A stretch of 64,000 bases of DNA, from positions 1-64,000 of the forward strand of contig DATGSS010000099.1 in the NCBI GenBank assembly GCA_035302345.1, in the 5' to 3' direction. The notes under the pieces are model-generated. The model saw only the letters and a program-made list of their open reading frames with translations. It was not told the DNA's origin and ran no database searches. Each line of letters begins with the position of its first letter. The stretch's first letter is position 1. Both the position numbers and the translations under genes were made by a program. Below are positions 42,155 through 51,589 of this stretch, in pieces. The DNA is from Paenalcaligenes sp035302345 (GTDB taxonomy: Bacteria > Pseudomonadota > Gammaproteobacteria > Burkholderiales > Burkholderiaceae_B).

Positions 42155-44239
42155 TCAGGATGCATCCAGGGTGGGCGCATCCTCAGACGCTGGCGCTGGC
42201 TCAGCTGCCTGATCAGGCGCTGCAGCCTCATCGGGTACTGCAGTAGGGCGTACAAACGGCAAAGCCTGCTGCAAATTGCGCGTGCGGGAAAATGGAGGCA
42301 AGCTTTGCCATAAAAATCGACCATAGCCTTTTTCCACAATCCGTGTATCAGCAATCATCAGTACCCCGTGATCACTTTCGGTGCGAATAAGCCGCCCCGC
42401 CCCCTGCTTGAGCGCTATTGCTGCGGCGGGTAGCTGCAGACTGCGAAACGGATTGCCGCCATCGCGACGACATTGCTCGATCCGCGCGCTGATGACAGGG
42501 TCATCAGGGGGTGCAAAGGGCAGCTTGTCGATGGCGACCACGGTCAAAGCATCGCCTGGGAAGTCGACCCCCTCCCAGAAACTGGCACTGCCCACTAAAA
42601 CTGCGCGATCATGGGTGACAAAAGCCTTGAGTAACTGCGCTCGGCTCTGCTTGCCCTGCTGCAAAATGGTGCGCTGCTGGCCGGATTGCTCATCTTTTTG
42701 CTGTAAACGCGTCGCGATATCATCCACTGCACGCAAAGTCGTACACAGCACCAAAGTGCCGCCCTCAGTGTTTTCGATCAGAGGCCATAACTGCTCGACA
42801 AAATGAGCGTTAAACTCGCGGCTATGCGGCAACGGCATGGCCTGAGGTACAAATAAAGCAGCCTGCTTTTTATAATCAAATGGCGAGGGCCAATGACAAG
42901 TTTGAGGGTCCTGTAATCCCAGCTGTGCTACAAAATGGCTAAAGTCACCGCGCACAGACAGGGTCGCCGAGGTAAAAATCCATGCTTGGTCGGCGGCCTT
43001 GGCCTGCCCAAAAACATGATTCACGGTCAACGGCGCGCGATGAAAACGCAGCATTTGATCCGTGTTTTCTACCCAGCGCACTGCGGGTTGTTCTAACTGC
43101 GCTTGTGCTGCACTGTCAAGTAAATCATTGGCCTGATAAACACCATCTCTATCTGGCTGCGTCCACAAGAACAAGCGGCCATGCAAATCCAAGGCACGCT
43201 GATGCAGCGCCTTTAGGTCAGGATGATGCCCCTCGACAGCTGCCAAGCTACGCGCCAAAGCAGCCATTTGCGTGATTAACTCTGCCAATGTTGTATCTAC
43301 CTGCGCGGCATCAGGGAGATCTTCGAAAGTGCTTTTTTGGCCCTTTTCGTGTTGTACCGCCAAACAGTCTAGTCGCAAACCATCGACGGTTTTCTTTAAT
43401 TGCTCGCCGTGACGCGCCCAGTCGGATACCCCTTTGGCGTGTGCCTGCCCATGCACGATGAGGTCATTGGCAAAATCACGCAGCTGATACGAGGAAATAG
43501 ATATGCCCAAAAAACGTGTTGCGGTCGCCGGCAGATGATGAGCCTCGTCAAAGATCACCGCCTGCACATCCGGCAGGAGATCGCACACCCCCTCTTCTCG
43601 GAGGGCCCAATCTGCCATAAACAAGGCGTGGTTAATCACGACGATATCGGCCTCTTGGGCACGGCGACGTGCTTTATAAACAAAGCAATCATTTATGAAT
43701 GGGCATTCTTGGCCCAAACAGTTTTCACGGGTTGAGGTAACCTTGGACCAAATAGAGGCATGCTCGGGTACAGCGGGTAAATCGCTCTTGTCGCCCGTAT
43801 CCGTGTGCTGCATAAATAAGCGGATTTGATGGTAGTCCTCGACCTCGCGGGTAGATTCAAAGGCATGCTCGTTGAGCCCGGCCTGCTCGAAATGATAATG
43901 GCAGAGGTAATTAGAGCGCCCCTTAAGGAGGGCTGCCGAGGCACTGGTCTGCAGGCCCTGGCAGAGCTCGGGCAAATCACGGTGATATAACTGATCCTGC
44001 AGCGTGCGCGTGCCAGTAGAAATTAAAGCCTTGCCCTCGGAAAGCAAGATCGGCACCAGATAGGCCCAGGTTTTACCTGTACCCGTGCCGGCCTCGGCTA
44101 CGAGCACCTGATGTTGTTCGATGGCCTGCTCTACCGCCTGTGCCAGACCCAGCTGTTGTGACCGGGGCACATAACGTGAAAAGCTTTGGGCCAGGGGGCC
44201 ATTAGCGGAAAAGACCTGAGCAAGAGCATCGGACAGCAT
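42155..44239 (-). CDS. DinG/YoaA-type iron-sulfur DNA helicase
   Basis: This is a 694-residue superfamily 2 helicase related to XPD. Walker A is AEAGTGTGKTWAYLVP near residue 50 and the DEAH box is IFDEAHHLP. The iron-sulfur cysteines are in NYLCHYH, ENCLGQECPF and NDCFVYK. FTSATL and the later VGSASFWEGVDFPG and QGAGRLIRTESDHG are helicase motifs. YoaA acts with HolC on stalled forks in E. coli; DinG unwinds R-loops and is the other candidate. The ATG at 44239 is used. A Pro-, Ala- and Glu-rich tail ends it. Confidence 0.88.
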   Translation of the reverse strand: MLSDALAQVFSANGPLAQSFSRYVPRSQQLGLAQAVEQAIEQHQVLVAEAGTGTGKTWAYLVPILLSEGKALISTGTRTLQDQLYHRDLPELCQGLQTSASAALLKGRSNYLCHYHFEQAGLNEHAFESTREVEDYHQIRLFMQHTDTGDKSDLPAVPEHASIWSKVTSTRENCLGQECPFINDCFVYKARRRAQEADIVVINHALFMADWALREEGVCDLLPDVQAVIFDEAHHLPATATRFLGISISSYQLRDFANDLIVHGQAHAKGVSDWARHGEQLKKTVDGLRLDCLAVQHEKGQKSTFEDLPDAAQVDTTLAELITQMAALARSLAAVEGHHPDLKALHQRALDLHGRLFLWTQPDRDGVYQANDLLDSAAQAQLEQPAVRWVENTDQMLRFHRAPLTVNHVFGQAKAADQAWIFTSATLSVRGDFSHFVAQLGLQDPQTCHWPSPFDYKKQAALFVPQAMPLPHSREFNAHFVEQLWPLIENTEGGTLVLCTTLRAVDDIATRLQQKDEQSGQQRTILQQGKQSRAQLLKAFVTHDRAVLVGSASFWEGVDFPGDALTVVAIDKLPFAPPDDPVISARIEQCRRDGGNPFRSLQLPAAAIALKQGAGRLIRTESDHGVLMIADTRIVEKGYGRFLWQSLPPFSRTRNLQQALPFVRPTAVPDEAAAPDQAAEPAPASEDAPTLDAS

Positions 44240-44339
44240 AAGCAAGCAACTTAAAAAAATTAATACAACACGTTAAAACGATGATTCGAGTAAAATCCCC
44301 GATAACCATCAAATCCTTTATTTTACGTTGTCTATACGC

Positions 44340-46688
44340 ATGAATACATCAAATGTAGCTAATTTAACCTATACCCCCGACGCTAAGCGTATTGCCCAGC
44401 AACTCGCAGACGAGCTGAGCATCGCATTGGCCCATGTTGAGAGCACTATTGGCCTGCTGGACGAAGGGGCCACTGTGCCCTTTATCGCACGCTATAGAAA
44501 AGAGCTCACAGGGGGGCTCACAGACGAACAACTACGCAACCTAGAACAGCGCCTAGAATATCTGCGTGAGTTAGAAGAGCGTCGTAAAACTATTATTGAC
44601 AGCATTCAAGAACAAGACAAACTCACCCCGCCGTTGTTCGAGGCATTGCTGGCGGCAGAAACCAAACAGCGATTAGAGGATCTGTATGCCCCCTATCGCC
44701 CCAAACGTCGGACCCGCGCGCAAATCGCCCGAGAAGCAGGTATCGAGCCATTGGCAGATGCATTATTGGCCGATCCATCTGTCGATCCCGAGCAAGCTGC
44801 GCGCCCGTATGTGGGTGATGAGTCACCCTATGATAACGTCAAAGGAGTATTAGATGGGGCACGCGACATCCTGGCCGAACGTTTTGCCGAGGATGCCGAC
44901 CTGCGCAGCCACCTGCGCGATTATCTCTGGCGTCAGGGCTGGTTATATGCCGATGTGATCGAGGGCAAAGAAGACGAGGGGCGTAATTTCCGCGATTGGT
45001 TTCAATTTCGCGAGCCCATTCAACGCATTCCCTCGCACCGTTTGCTGGCCATTTTGCGAGGTCGACAACAAGACATCCTACGCCTACGTTTGGGACTAGA
45101 CCCTGAACAAGAGGCCCTAGAACCCCACCCTTGCATCGTACAGATTGCGCGATATTTGGCTTTGCCCGTCGATGTCACACAACCACAAGGACCGGGCGAA
45201 CAATGGTTAGCTACTGTTTGCCGTTGGACCTGGCGCGTACGCATGTTGCCATCATTTGAAACTGAAATCATCGGTGATCTCAACACACAGGCCGAAGAGG
45301 AGGCCATCCGGGTATTTGCGGAAAATCTACGCGATTTATTACTGGCCGCGCCCGCCGGGTTTAAAAATGTACTGGGACTAGACCCAGGCATTCGCACTGG
45401 CGTCAAAGCTGCTGTTATTAACCGCACTGCCAAAGTCGTGGATACCGACACTATTTACCCTTTTGCACCGCGCAATGATATTGCTGGCAGCATTAAAAAG
45501 CTCGCCGCGCTGATAGAGAAACACCAGGTTGAGCTCGTTGCCATCGGCAATGGGACTGCCAGCCGCGAGACCGAGGCCTTGGTCCGACAACTCAAGCAAG
45601 AACATCCCAAGCTAAATTTTGCCAACATCACTATTTCTGAGGCAGGCGCATCAGTTTATTCTGCCTCTGAGTTAGGCAGCCAGGAACTCCCAGACTTAGA
45701 CGTATCATTACGGGGTGCGGTTTCCATCGCCCGTCGCCTACAAGATCCTTTGGCAGAGCTGGTCAAAATAGAACCCAAAGCCATTGGGGTCGGCCAGTAC
45801 CAACATGATGTTAATCAGCGCAATCTAGCGCGCTCACTGGATGCCGTAGTCGAGGATTGCGTAAACGCCGTAGGTGTCGAGGTAAACACGGCTTCGGCCG
45901 CCCTACTGGCGCGCGTTTCGGGGCTAACACCTAGCTTGGCAACAAACATCGTCCAGTGGCGTGAACAAAACGGTGCATTTCCGCACCGCAAGGCGCTATT
46001 AGATGTACCAAGATTTGGGCCCAAAGCCTTTGAGCAGGCAGCCGGCTTTTTACGCATTACAAATGGTGATAACCCCCTCGATGCGTCCGCCGTGCACCCC
46101 GAGGCCTACCCCGTAGTAGAAAAAATACTGCAGCGTTTGAATGCCTCGGCCCAAGAGGTTGTGGGCCAAACCCAGGCTCTAGATGCCTTGCAGCCTGCTG
46201 ATTTTACCGATGAGCGATTTGGCCTGCCCACCGTCCAAGATATTTTCAAAGAGCTCAAACGCCCCGGCCGCGACCCGCGTCCCGAGTTCAAAACGGCCCA
46301 ATTCAAAGAAGGGGTCACAGCTATCACTGATCTCACCGAAGGCATGCAGCTAGAGGGGGTCATTAGCAATGTCGCTAATTTTGGTGCCTTTGTCGATATT
46401 GGTGTGGGTCAGGATGGCTTGGTCCATATTTCTGAATTGGCCAATGAGTTTGTCCGCGACCCACGCGATCACGTACGCGTCGGGCAACCCGTCAAAGTTC
46501 GCGTCTTAGAGGTCGATTTAGAGCGCAAACGCATTAGTCTGAGCATGCGTGACCCGAATGCAGAGCAGGCGCCCAAATCCCGGCCTAACCCCAAATCACG
46601 ACAGCGCCCTAAAACGGCACGTAAAAAAGCCGCCGAACGTGCTCCACAAGGTACCATGGCTGAGGCCTTTGCAAAACTCAAGCGCTAA
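44340..46688 (+). CDS. tex: Tex-family RNA-binding protein
   Basis: This is a 782-residue protein of the Tex/Spt6 family with a helical N-terminus (ATVPFIARYRKELTGGL), a YqgF-like nuclease fold (VLGLDPGIRTGVKAAV near residue 350), helix-hairpin-helix pairs (LARVSGLTPSLATNIVQWR) and a C-terminal S1 domain (GMQLEGVISNVANFGAFVDIGV). A basic tail follows. It binds nucleic acids and affects transcription and toxin expression in Bordetella. It is divergent from the YoaA-type gene and has a strong terminator. Confidence 0.95.
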   Translation: MNTSNVANLTYTPDAKRIAQQLADELSIALAHVESTIGLLDEGATVPFIARYRKELTGGLTDEQLRNLEQRLEYLRELEERRKTIIDSIQEQDKLTPPLFEALLAAETKQRLEDLYAPYRPKRRTRAQIAREAGIEPLADALLADPSVDPEQAARPYVGDESPYDNVKGVLDGARDILAERFAEDADLRSHLRDYLWRQGWLYADVIEGKEDEGRNFRDWFQFREPIQRIPSHRLLAILRGRQQDILRLRLGLDPEQEALEPHPCIVQIARYLALPVDVTQPQGPGEQWLATVCRWTWRVRMLPSFETEIIGDLNTQAEEEAIRVFAENLRDLLLAAPAGFKNVLGLDPGIRTGVKAAVINRTAKVVDTDTIYPFAPRNDIAGSIKKLAALIEKHQVELVAIGNGTASRETEALVRQLKQEHPKLNFANITISEAGASVYSASELGSQELPDLDVSLRGAVSIARRLQDPLAELVKIEPKAIGVGQYQHDVNQRNLARSLDAVVEDCVNAVGVEVNTASAALLARVSGLTPSLATNIVQWREQNGAFPHRKALLDVPRFGPKAFEQAAGFLRITNGDNPLDASAVHPEAYPVVEKILQRLNASAQEVVGQTQALDALQPADFTDERFGLPTVQDIFKELKRPGRDPRPEFKTAQFKEGVTAITDLTEGMQLEGVISNVANFGAFVDIGVGQDGLVHISELANEFVRDPRDHVRVGQPVKVRVLEVDLERKRISLSMRDPNAEQAPKSRPNPKSRQRPKTARKKAAERAPQGTMAEAFAKLKR

Positions 46689-46771
46689 CCGGGCCCAAAC
46701 ATCAGCGACATATTAATTACAAATTAACGGTAAAAATAAAAAAGACGCATTGTTAGCGCCTTAATAACTGC

Positions 46772-46798
46772 GGGGGCCACAAAGGCCCCCATTTTTTT
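46772..46798 (+). terminator. Intrinsic terminator of tex
   Basis: GGGGGCC pairs with GGCCCCC with a five-base loop and is followed by A and seven T. It lies 83 bases after the tex stop. Confidence 0.9.
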
Positions 46799-46815
46799 AG
46801 TATCGCTACCAATAA

Positions 46816-47199
46816 TCAGCTGACCCGTGCAGTGGGTTTGGCTTTTTTCTGGATATGAGTAGGCCACAGTAGTGATTGCAAGGTATACACCAAAATAGCG
46901 CATCCTATCGCACCCAGCACTGCCACCCCTAGCAAGACCACAAAGTCCACAGGCCCACCTAAATCCACAAAACCCGAATCAGTGCTGCTCATCACCAACC
47001 AAACTGCCACGACTGCCCCGATGGGCATACTAAGCTGTGCCCAGAGAAATTTCTTTATTGACAGCGCCCTATCCCGTATTAACACATAGAAATAGGCCAC
47101 CGTCACCACTACCACCAGAGCAAATAATGCCCAAAACAGGACGGGCCCAAACATTTCCTCTAAAACCGCAATCAGCGTTCCAATTGTTAATTCTTGCAT
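46816..47199 (-). CDS. DUF5368 membrane protein
   Basis: The 127-residue protein has three helices and matches the DUF5368 family (MQELTIGTLIAVLEEMFGP, then VAYFYVLIRDR). The ATG at 47199 is set by AGGAGA seven bases upstream; a nine-codon longer start is inside the flavoprotein gene. It begins 13 bases after the SQR-like gene. Members of this family are found next to sulfide:quinone-oxidoreductase-like flavoproteins, so it may be their membrane anchor; this is inference. Confidence 0.78.
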   Translation of the reverse strand: MQELTIGTLIAVLEEMFGPVLFWALFALVVVVTVAYFYVLIRDRALSIKKFLWAQLSMPIGAVVAVWLVMSSTDSGFVDLGGPVDFVVLLGVAVLGAIGCAILVYTLQSLLWPTHIQKKAKPTARVS

Positions 47200-47212
47200 C
47201 GCACTCTCCTGA

Positions 47213-48589
47213 TTAGGCTTTGCCACGTAACATGGCCAGATAAGTCGCTTTCAAGGCCCATACTTTCATCAACCAACTCAACCACAGCTCTTCTAATGGT
47301 GCGATCAGCCCAGGGAAAGACGGTAGTAAATTATTTTCATAATCAAACTCCACCAACATGGCTTGCCCGACACGCGTAATCAGAGGACAAGAGGTATAGC
47401 CATCGTAATACACTTGGCTTTCTTGATCCTGCAATGCTGCCAGTAGCTGCGCCTCGACCACAGGGGCCTGCCACTTTACCGAAGCAGCCGTTTTGCCCTT
47501 GGGTACCCCAGCCACATCCCCTAATGCAAATACTTCCGGGTATTGAATGTGGCGCATGGTTTGTGGATCGACAGCAACCCAACCCTGCCCTAACCAACGA
47601 TCACTCCAGCTCAAACCTGATTGACGAATGACCTCGGGCGCACGTTGGGGGGGAATCACGTGTAAATAATCGTAGGGCATCTCATCTGTCTGCATGGTGA
47701 CTTTGCCTGTTTCAGGATCTTGTATCGGCTGATTAAACACAGCGATTCGACGCCCAGGCTCGATACGCTGTAAAGTACGATCGAAATGGCTTTGAATCCC
47801 CCTCTCGCCATAGAGCATACGAACCTTTTCTGCCACGATAGGCACAGAAAACAAAGTGTTCTGAGGACAAACATAATGCATCTCATAGCCAGTAGGACGG
47901 GGCCCTCGACTGGCCAAATCCTCGATTAAAAAAGTATGCTTTAGCGGCGCGCCTGCACACTTCATCTCGGTATTGGGACGGGTAGAAATAGCCACGCCCC
48001 CATTTTGAATGAATTGCTCAGCGGCTTGCCAAGTGCGTACCGCATAATCGGGGCCAGCATACAGACACCCTATGCCTTCCCGGCCCACTAAATCTAGTGA
48101 GAAGCCTTCAATGGCCTCATTATCCAAAACAAGCCCCGGCGCCACAATCAGAAAATCATAATCAATGCGTTGACCATCAGCAGTCGCCACCCATTTGGCC
48201 TCAGGGTCAATTTCAGCCACCATTTGATTAATGTGCTGAATACCCTTGGGTAACCATTCTTTGGTTTTTGAAATTACATAGCTGGCGGGCTTTAACCCTG
48301 CCCCAACCAGGGACAATCCAGGCTGGTAATAGTGTTCGGCCCGTTGATCTATGATTGTTATCTTGCCGCCCTGCAAGCGTTGACTCAAACGATTAGCAAT
48401 GGTGAGCCCAGCGGCCCCTGCACCCACAATCACGATATGTGCCTGCGTTGATAAAAGTGATTGCGCTCGAGCTTCACCCCGTGGCAACACCCCCGCGGCA
48501 GCAAGCCCCCCAGCCAAGCCCAGCCCTAAAATCTCTCGGCGACTGAAACCTGCCTGCTTTAACTCCTGGTTTGGGTTTAAATCTTTCAT
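47213..48589 (-). CDS. Tat-exported sulfide:quinone oxidoreductase-like flavoprotein
   Basis: This is a 458-residue protein. A twin-arginine signal (SRREILGLGLAGGLAAAG, Arg17-Arg18) sends it to the periplasm. The FAD loop is IVGAGAAGLTIA at 54-65. Three cysteines, 175, 211 and 401, have spacing close to that of Cys128, Cys160 and Cys356 in characterised sulfide:quinone oxidoreductases; Cys241 (VCPQNTLF) is an extra. The C-terminal WLSWLMKVWALKAT is an amphipathic, quinone-side helix. It should oxidise sulfide to polysulfide and feed the quinone pool. AAGGAA lies seven bases before the ATG. A DUF5368 protein follows in the operon. Confidence 0.83.
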   Translation of the reverse strand: MKDLNPNQELKQAGFSRREILGLGLAGGLAAAGVLPRGEARAQSLLSTQAHIVIVGAGAAGLTIANRLSQRLQGGKITIIDQRAEHYYQPGLSLVGAGLKPASYVISKTKEWLPKGIQHINQMVAEIDPEAKWVATADGQRIDYDFLIVAPGLVLDNEAIEGFSLDLVGREGIGCLYAGPDYAVRTWQAAEQFIQNGGVAISTRPNTEMKCAGAPLKHTFLIEDLASRGPRPTGYEMHYVCPQNTLFSVPIVAEKVRMLYGERGIQSHFDRTLQRIEPGRRIAVFNQPIQDPETGKVTMQTDEMPYDYLHVIPPQRAPEVIRQSGLSWSDRWLGQGWVAVDPQTMRHIQYPEVFALGDVAGVPKGKTAASVKWQAPVVEAQLLAALQDQESQVYYDGYTSCPLITRVGQAMLVEFDYENNLLPSFPGLIAPLEELWLSWLMKVWALKATYLAMLRGKA

Positions 48590-48924
48590 GAACCAATTCC
48601 TTCATTGATGCCGCCTCAACCCTCATTGATAGAGGCACTTACTTTATGCTACATCAATTAAGAAATAATTAATATATAAATAAAATAACCATGTTGCGTT
48701 TTATCAAACTTTTAGATTTTAGTATCCATTAAAATTTTGAGCTTTTTAATTTACCCGCCTTGCTAACACTCTAATCCTGCATATAAACATTTAAAGCGGA
48801 TTCCCTAAAAGCATTTCTTTTAAAGTAAGTGAAAGTCTGGGCATGCAACCAAGTTCAAAATTTGGCACAATAGCAACAGCCGACTTTTATAGGTGTTTAA
48901 GTAGATAAGAAAGGATATCCACAA
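48590..48924. other. 335-base AT-rich divergent promoter region
   Basis: It holds the promoters of the SQR-like gene and of the third Bug gene. Apart from the promoter-like pair at 48862-48890, I see no gene, terminator or long repeat. Confidence 0.5.
48862..48890 (+). promoter_or_regulatory. Sigma-70-like promoter of the third Bug gene
   Basis: TTGGCA (48862-48867, 5 of 6) and TTTTAT (48885-48890, 4 of 6) lie 17 bases apart and 35 bases before the Bug ATG. Confidence 0.45.
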
Positions 48925-49899
48925 ATGTTTAAACCGTTTTTGAAATCCACCGTGGGGGTGATGGCTGCCCTGTGCGTGAGCTCGGTCGCTGTGGCACAGC
49001 AGGACACTACCCGAATCATCGTGCCCTTTGCTGCGGGGGGCCCTATTGATGTGAGTGCACGTGTGTTAGCCGAGGCTGTCAAGGAGGACCTGGGCACCGT
49101 GATCGTAGAAAACAAGCCCGGTGCGGGCGGTAATATTGGGGTAGATTATGTCGCTAAATCTGACCCCGATGGTAAAACCATTGGTATTGCCACCTTGGCA
49201 TCACACGCTGTAAACCCCTGGCTCTTTAGCGATATGCCCTTTGATGCTGCGACTGACTTTGAGGCTGTCAGCCTGATGGTACTGGTGCCCAACGTACTAG
49301 TGATGAACAAAGAGCACGCTGACAAATTGGGCATCGATACACTAGAGGACCTAATCGCTTATGCCAAAGAACACCCTGGTGAGCTCGACTATGGCTCGGG
49401 CGGGAATGGTAGCGGAGGGCATTTAGCGGGTGAATTATTTAAAAACCAGGCCGAGGTTGATGTTGTGCATATCCCCTACAACGGCGGTGCCCCAGCACAA
49501 AAAGCATTGCTGTCCGCCGAGGTCGATTTTACCTTTGATAACCTGGCCACAGCAGCACCCAACATTCAAAACGGTATGCTCAAAGCGCTAGCCGTCACTA
49601 CGGACGAGCGTTCAGAAATTTTACCCGAGCTACCCACCATGAAAGAAGGCGGTTTAGATGAGTTTTCAATTTCTACATGGTGGGGCTTGGTTGCTCCCGC
49701 TGGCACCCCTGCAGAAACCATAGAAAAACTCAATACGGCCTTTACCAACGGCATGCAAACCGAAGAGGTACAAGAGCGTTTTGGCAATTTATTGATCACC
49801 CCAATGCCCACTACTGCCGAAGAGTTTGACGAGCTCATGAGCGATGAGCGCAATCGCTATGAAACCATTGTCGAAATGGCAGGTGCCAAAGTCGATTAA
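48925..49899 (+). CDS. Bug/TctC-family periplasmic solute receptor
   Basis: The third solitary Bug receptor has 324 residues. A signal peptide ends at VAVA (about residue 24). The mature end QQDTTRIIVPFAAGGPIDVSAR carries the family loop but lacks the WP start found in the other two. AAGGATA lies seven bases before the ATG. It is monocistronic, closed by a strong terminator. Neighbours across the terminator are 3-hydroxybutyrate and acetoacetate genes, so a ketone-body or short acid ligand is possible but not shown. Confidence 0.9.
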   Translation: MFKPFLKSTVGVMAALCVSSVAVAQQDTTRIIVPFAAGGPIDVSARVLAEAVKEDLGTVIVENKPGAGGNIGVDYVAKSDPDGKTIGIATLASHAVNPWLFSDMPFDAATDFEAVSLMVLVPNVLVMNKEHADKLGIDTLEDLIAYAKEHPGELDYGSGGNGSGGHLAGELFKNQAEVDVVHIPYNGGAPAQKALLSAEVDFTFDNLATAAPNIQNGMLKALAVTTDERSEILPELPTMKEGGLDEFSISTWWGLVAPAGTPAETIEKLNTAFTNGMQTEEVQERFGNLLITPMPTTAEEFDELMSDERNRYETIVEMAGAKVD

Positions 49900-49920
49900 A
49901 TCCTATCAAATAGCACCAAC

Positions 49921-49952
49921 AAAAAGCCAGGCTTTTCTCGCCTGGCTTTTTT
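49921..49952 (+). terminator. Intrinsic terminator of the third Bug gene
   Basis: AAAAAGCCAGG and CCTGGCTTTTTT pair across a nine-base loop. It lies 22 bases after the stop. The hairpin arms are flanked by A and T runs, so it could also end the convergent bdhA operon. Confidence 0.9.
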
Positions 49953-49985
49953 ATGCAATGTCACTACTTGTCAGATGCAGATTGC

Positions 49986-50771
49986 TTATTCCATAAACCA
50001 GCCATGGCTAACAACCAGTGACTGTCCTGTCATCACATTGCTTTGAGCAGCGGCAAAAAACAACACAGCATCAGCCACATCATCAGTAGTTGTAAACTCA
50101 CCGTCGACCGTGTCTTTGAGCATAACATTTTTGATGACTTCTTCCTCGGTAATGCCCAATTCTTGGGCCTGTTCTGGAATCTGTTTGTCCACTAAGGGCG
50201 TACGAACAAAACCAGGACAGACAACGTTGGATGTCACATTATGGGCGGCACCTTCTTTAGCCAAGACACGTGACAAGCCTAACAGGCCATGTTTAGCAGT
50301 GACATAAGGTGCTTTGAGCATTGAAGCCTCTTTAGAGTGCACCGAGCCCATAAAAATGACGCGCCCGTAGTTCGCCTTGTACATATGCTTGAGGCAAGCA
50401 CGAGTGGTTAAAAACGCACCATCAAGGTGAATGGAAAGTAAACGTTTCCATTCATTGTAGGGAAAGTCGACCAAAGGGTGCACAATTTGGATACCCGCGT
50501 TACTGACAAGAATATCGACCTTGCCATATTTTTCTACGACGGCGTCAACGCCTGCGTTTACCTGCTCTTCATTGGTCACGTCCATTGCAACAGCAAAGGC
50601 ATCTACACCGTGCGCTGACTTGATTGCATCGGCAGTGGCCTGGGCGGCTTCTAAGTTAAGATCAGCAATCACGGGAATCCCGCCCTCTTGAGCAAAACGG
50701 ACGGCAATCTCTTTACCAATACCACTTGCCGAACCAGTGACCAGCGCTACTTGTTTTTCAAAACGAGCCAT
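49986..50771 (-). CDS. bdhA: 3-hydroxybutyrate dehydrogenase
   Basis: This is a 261-residue short-chain dehydrogenase. The cofactor loop is TGSASGIG at residues 12-19, and the catalytic residues are Ser143, Tyr156 and Lys160. HLDGAFLTTRACLKHMYK, MGSVHSKEASMLKAPYV and GQSLVVSHGWFM are hallmarks of D-3-hydroxybutyrate dehydrogenase. It oxidises 3-hydroxybutyrate to acetoacetate with NAD. It is the last gene of the patatin-adc-bdhA set, 59 bases after adc, and shares its pathway with the polymer locus at 36-39 kb. Confidence 0.93.
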   Translation of the reverse strand: MARFEKQVALVTGSASGIGKEIAVRFAQEGGIPVIADLNLEAAQATADAIKSAHGVDAFAVAMDVTNEEQVNAGVDAVVEKYGKVDILVSNAGIQIVHPLVDFPYNEWKRLLSIHLDGAFLTTRACLKHMYKANYGRVIFMGSVHSKEASMLKAPYVTAKHGLLGLSRVLAKEGAAHNVTSNVVCPGFVRTPLVDKQIPEQAQELGITEEEVIKNVMLKDTVDGEFTTTDDVADAVLFFAAAQSNVMTGQSLVVSHGWFME

Positions 50772-50830
50772 ATCTCTTCCTTTTAAAATGAGTTGTCAAT
50801 TTAAATATAAATATAAATAGTGTTTTGGAA

Positions 50831-51589
50831 TTAGTCTGCGGCCAAATAATCGTGCACGATCTCTCCAAGCCCTAGGGTTAGATCAGCAATATAATGACTG
50901 GCAGAAACCACTTCACGCACGGGCAAACTTGCGACATCGCACATTGCATGCTCAAACAACTGCAGCTGCCCAGGCCCCTCCCAAGCCCCCTTGACCTCAA
51001 CATCTTCCTGGTAATAACGGACCAGTTCGCAAACACGCGGTGTACAATCCACGTGAGGAATGATCTTGATCATAAAAGCCGGCTTGGTCATCGCCTGGGC
51101 TATTTTGTTTAAATCAACCTCGCGGTGTTTATAACCCATGGTCGCATTGACACACAGCACAGAGCCATAATGCAAGGTTCCCACCAGGGTCTCTTGCTCA
51201 TGGCGCATCTTGGGATACGCCAGTTTTTTGGGAAAGCCCCATATTTCACGACCTCCAGCGATGGGCGAGTTGTCATCCAAATACATAGAGTAGACAAACC
51301 CACCCTCTTGGACCTCGCCCTCTGGGGTCGTATAACGCACAGGAATAACCTGTCCAGTTTCGGTGTAGTCACCAAAACCAGTAGAATCAGGCATACGAAT
51401 AAACTCATAAGACACAATATCGCTAACCACCTCTAGCGGCTCTGGAACTACCGCGCGCAAGCGCTCAATATCCGTGCGATAATTAATTACAAAGAACTCA
51501 CGGTTATAAAACTTATAAGGCGGCCGCGGATAGGCTGGGTCGTGCAGCGGCATCGCAAAAGCTTTTTCACGAACTTCATTGATTTTCAT
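50831..51589 (-). CDS. adc: Acetoacetate decarboxylase
   Basis: This is a 252-residue enzyme. The Schiff-base lysine pair is in WGFPKKLAYP (Lys121 and Lys122), matching the Lys115-Lys116 pair of the clostridial enzyme. PRPPYKFYNREFFVINY and the closing SHYIADLTLGLGEIVHDYL belong to the same family. It decarboxylates acetoacetate to acetone and carbon dioxide. Its ATG overlaps the patatin stop as ATGA, so the two are translationally coupled, and bdhA follows. Confidence 0.93.
   Translation of the reverse strand: MKINEVREKAFAMPLHDPAYPRPPYKFYNREFFVINYRTDIERLRAVVPEPLEVVSDIVSYEFIRMPDSTGFGDYTETGQVIPVRYTTPEGEVQEGGFVYSMYLDDNSPIAGGREIWGFPKKLAYPKMRHEQETLVGTLHYGSVLCVNATMGYKHREVDLNKIAQAMTKPAFMIKIIPHVDCTPRVCELVRYYQEDVEVKGAWEGPGQLQLFEHAMCDVASLPVREVVSASHYIADLTLGLGEIVHDYLAAD

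Noticed and set aside
48862..48876. Sigma-54 promoter (TGGCAC with a downstream GC)
   Set aside because: The GG to GC distance is 7 bases, not 10; a sigma-70 pair fits better.
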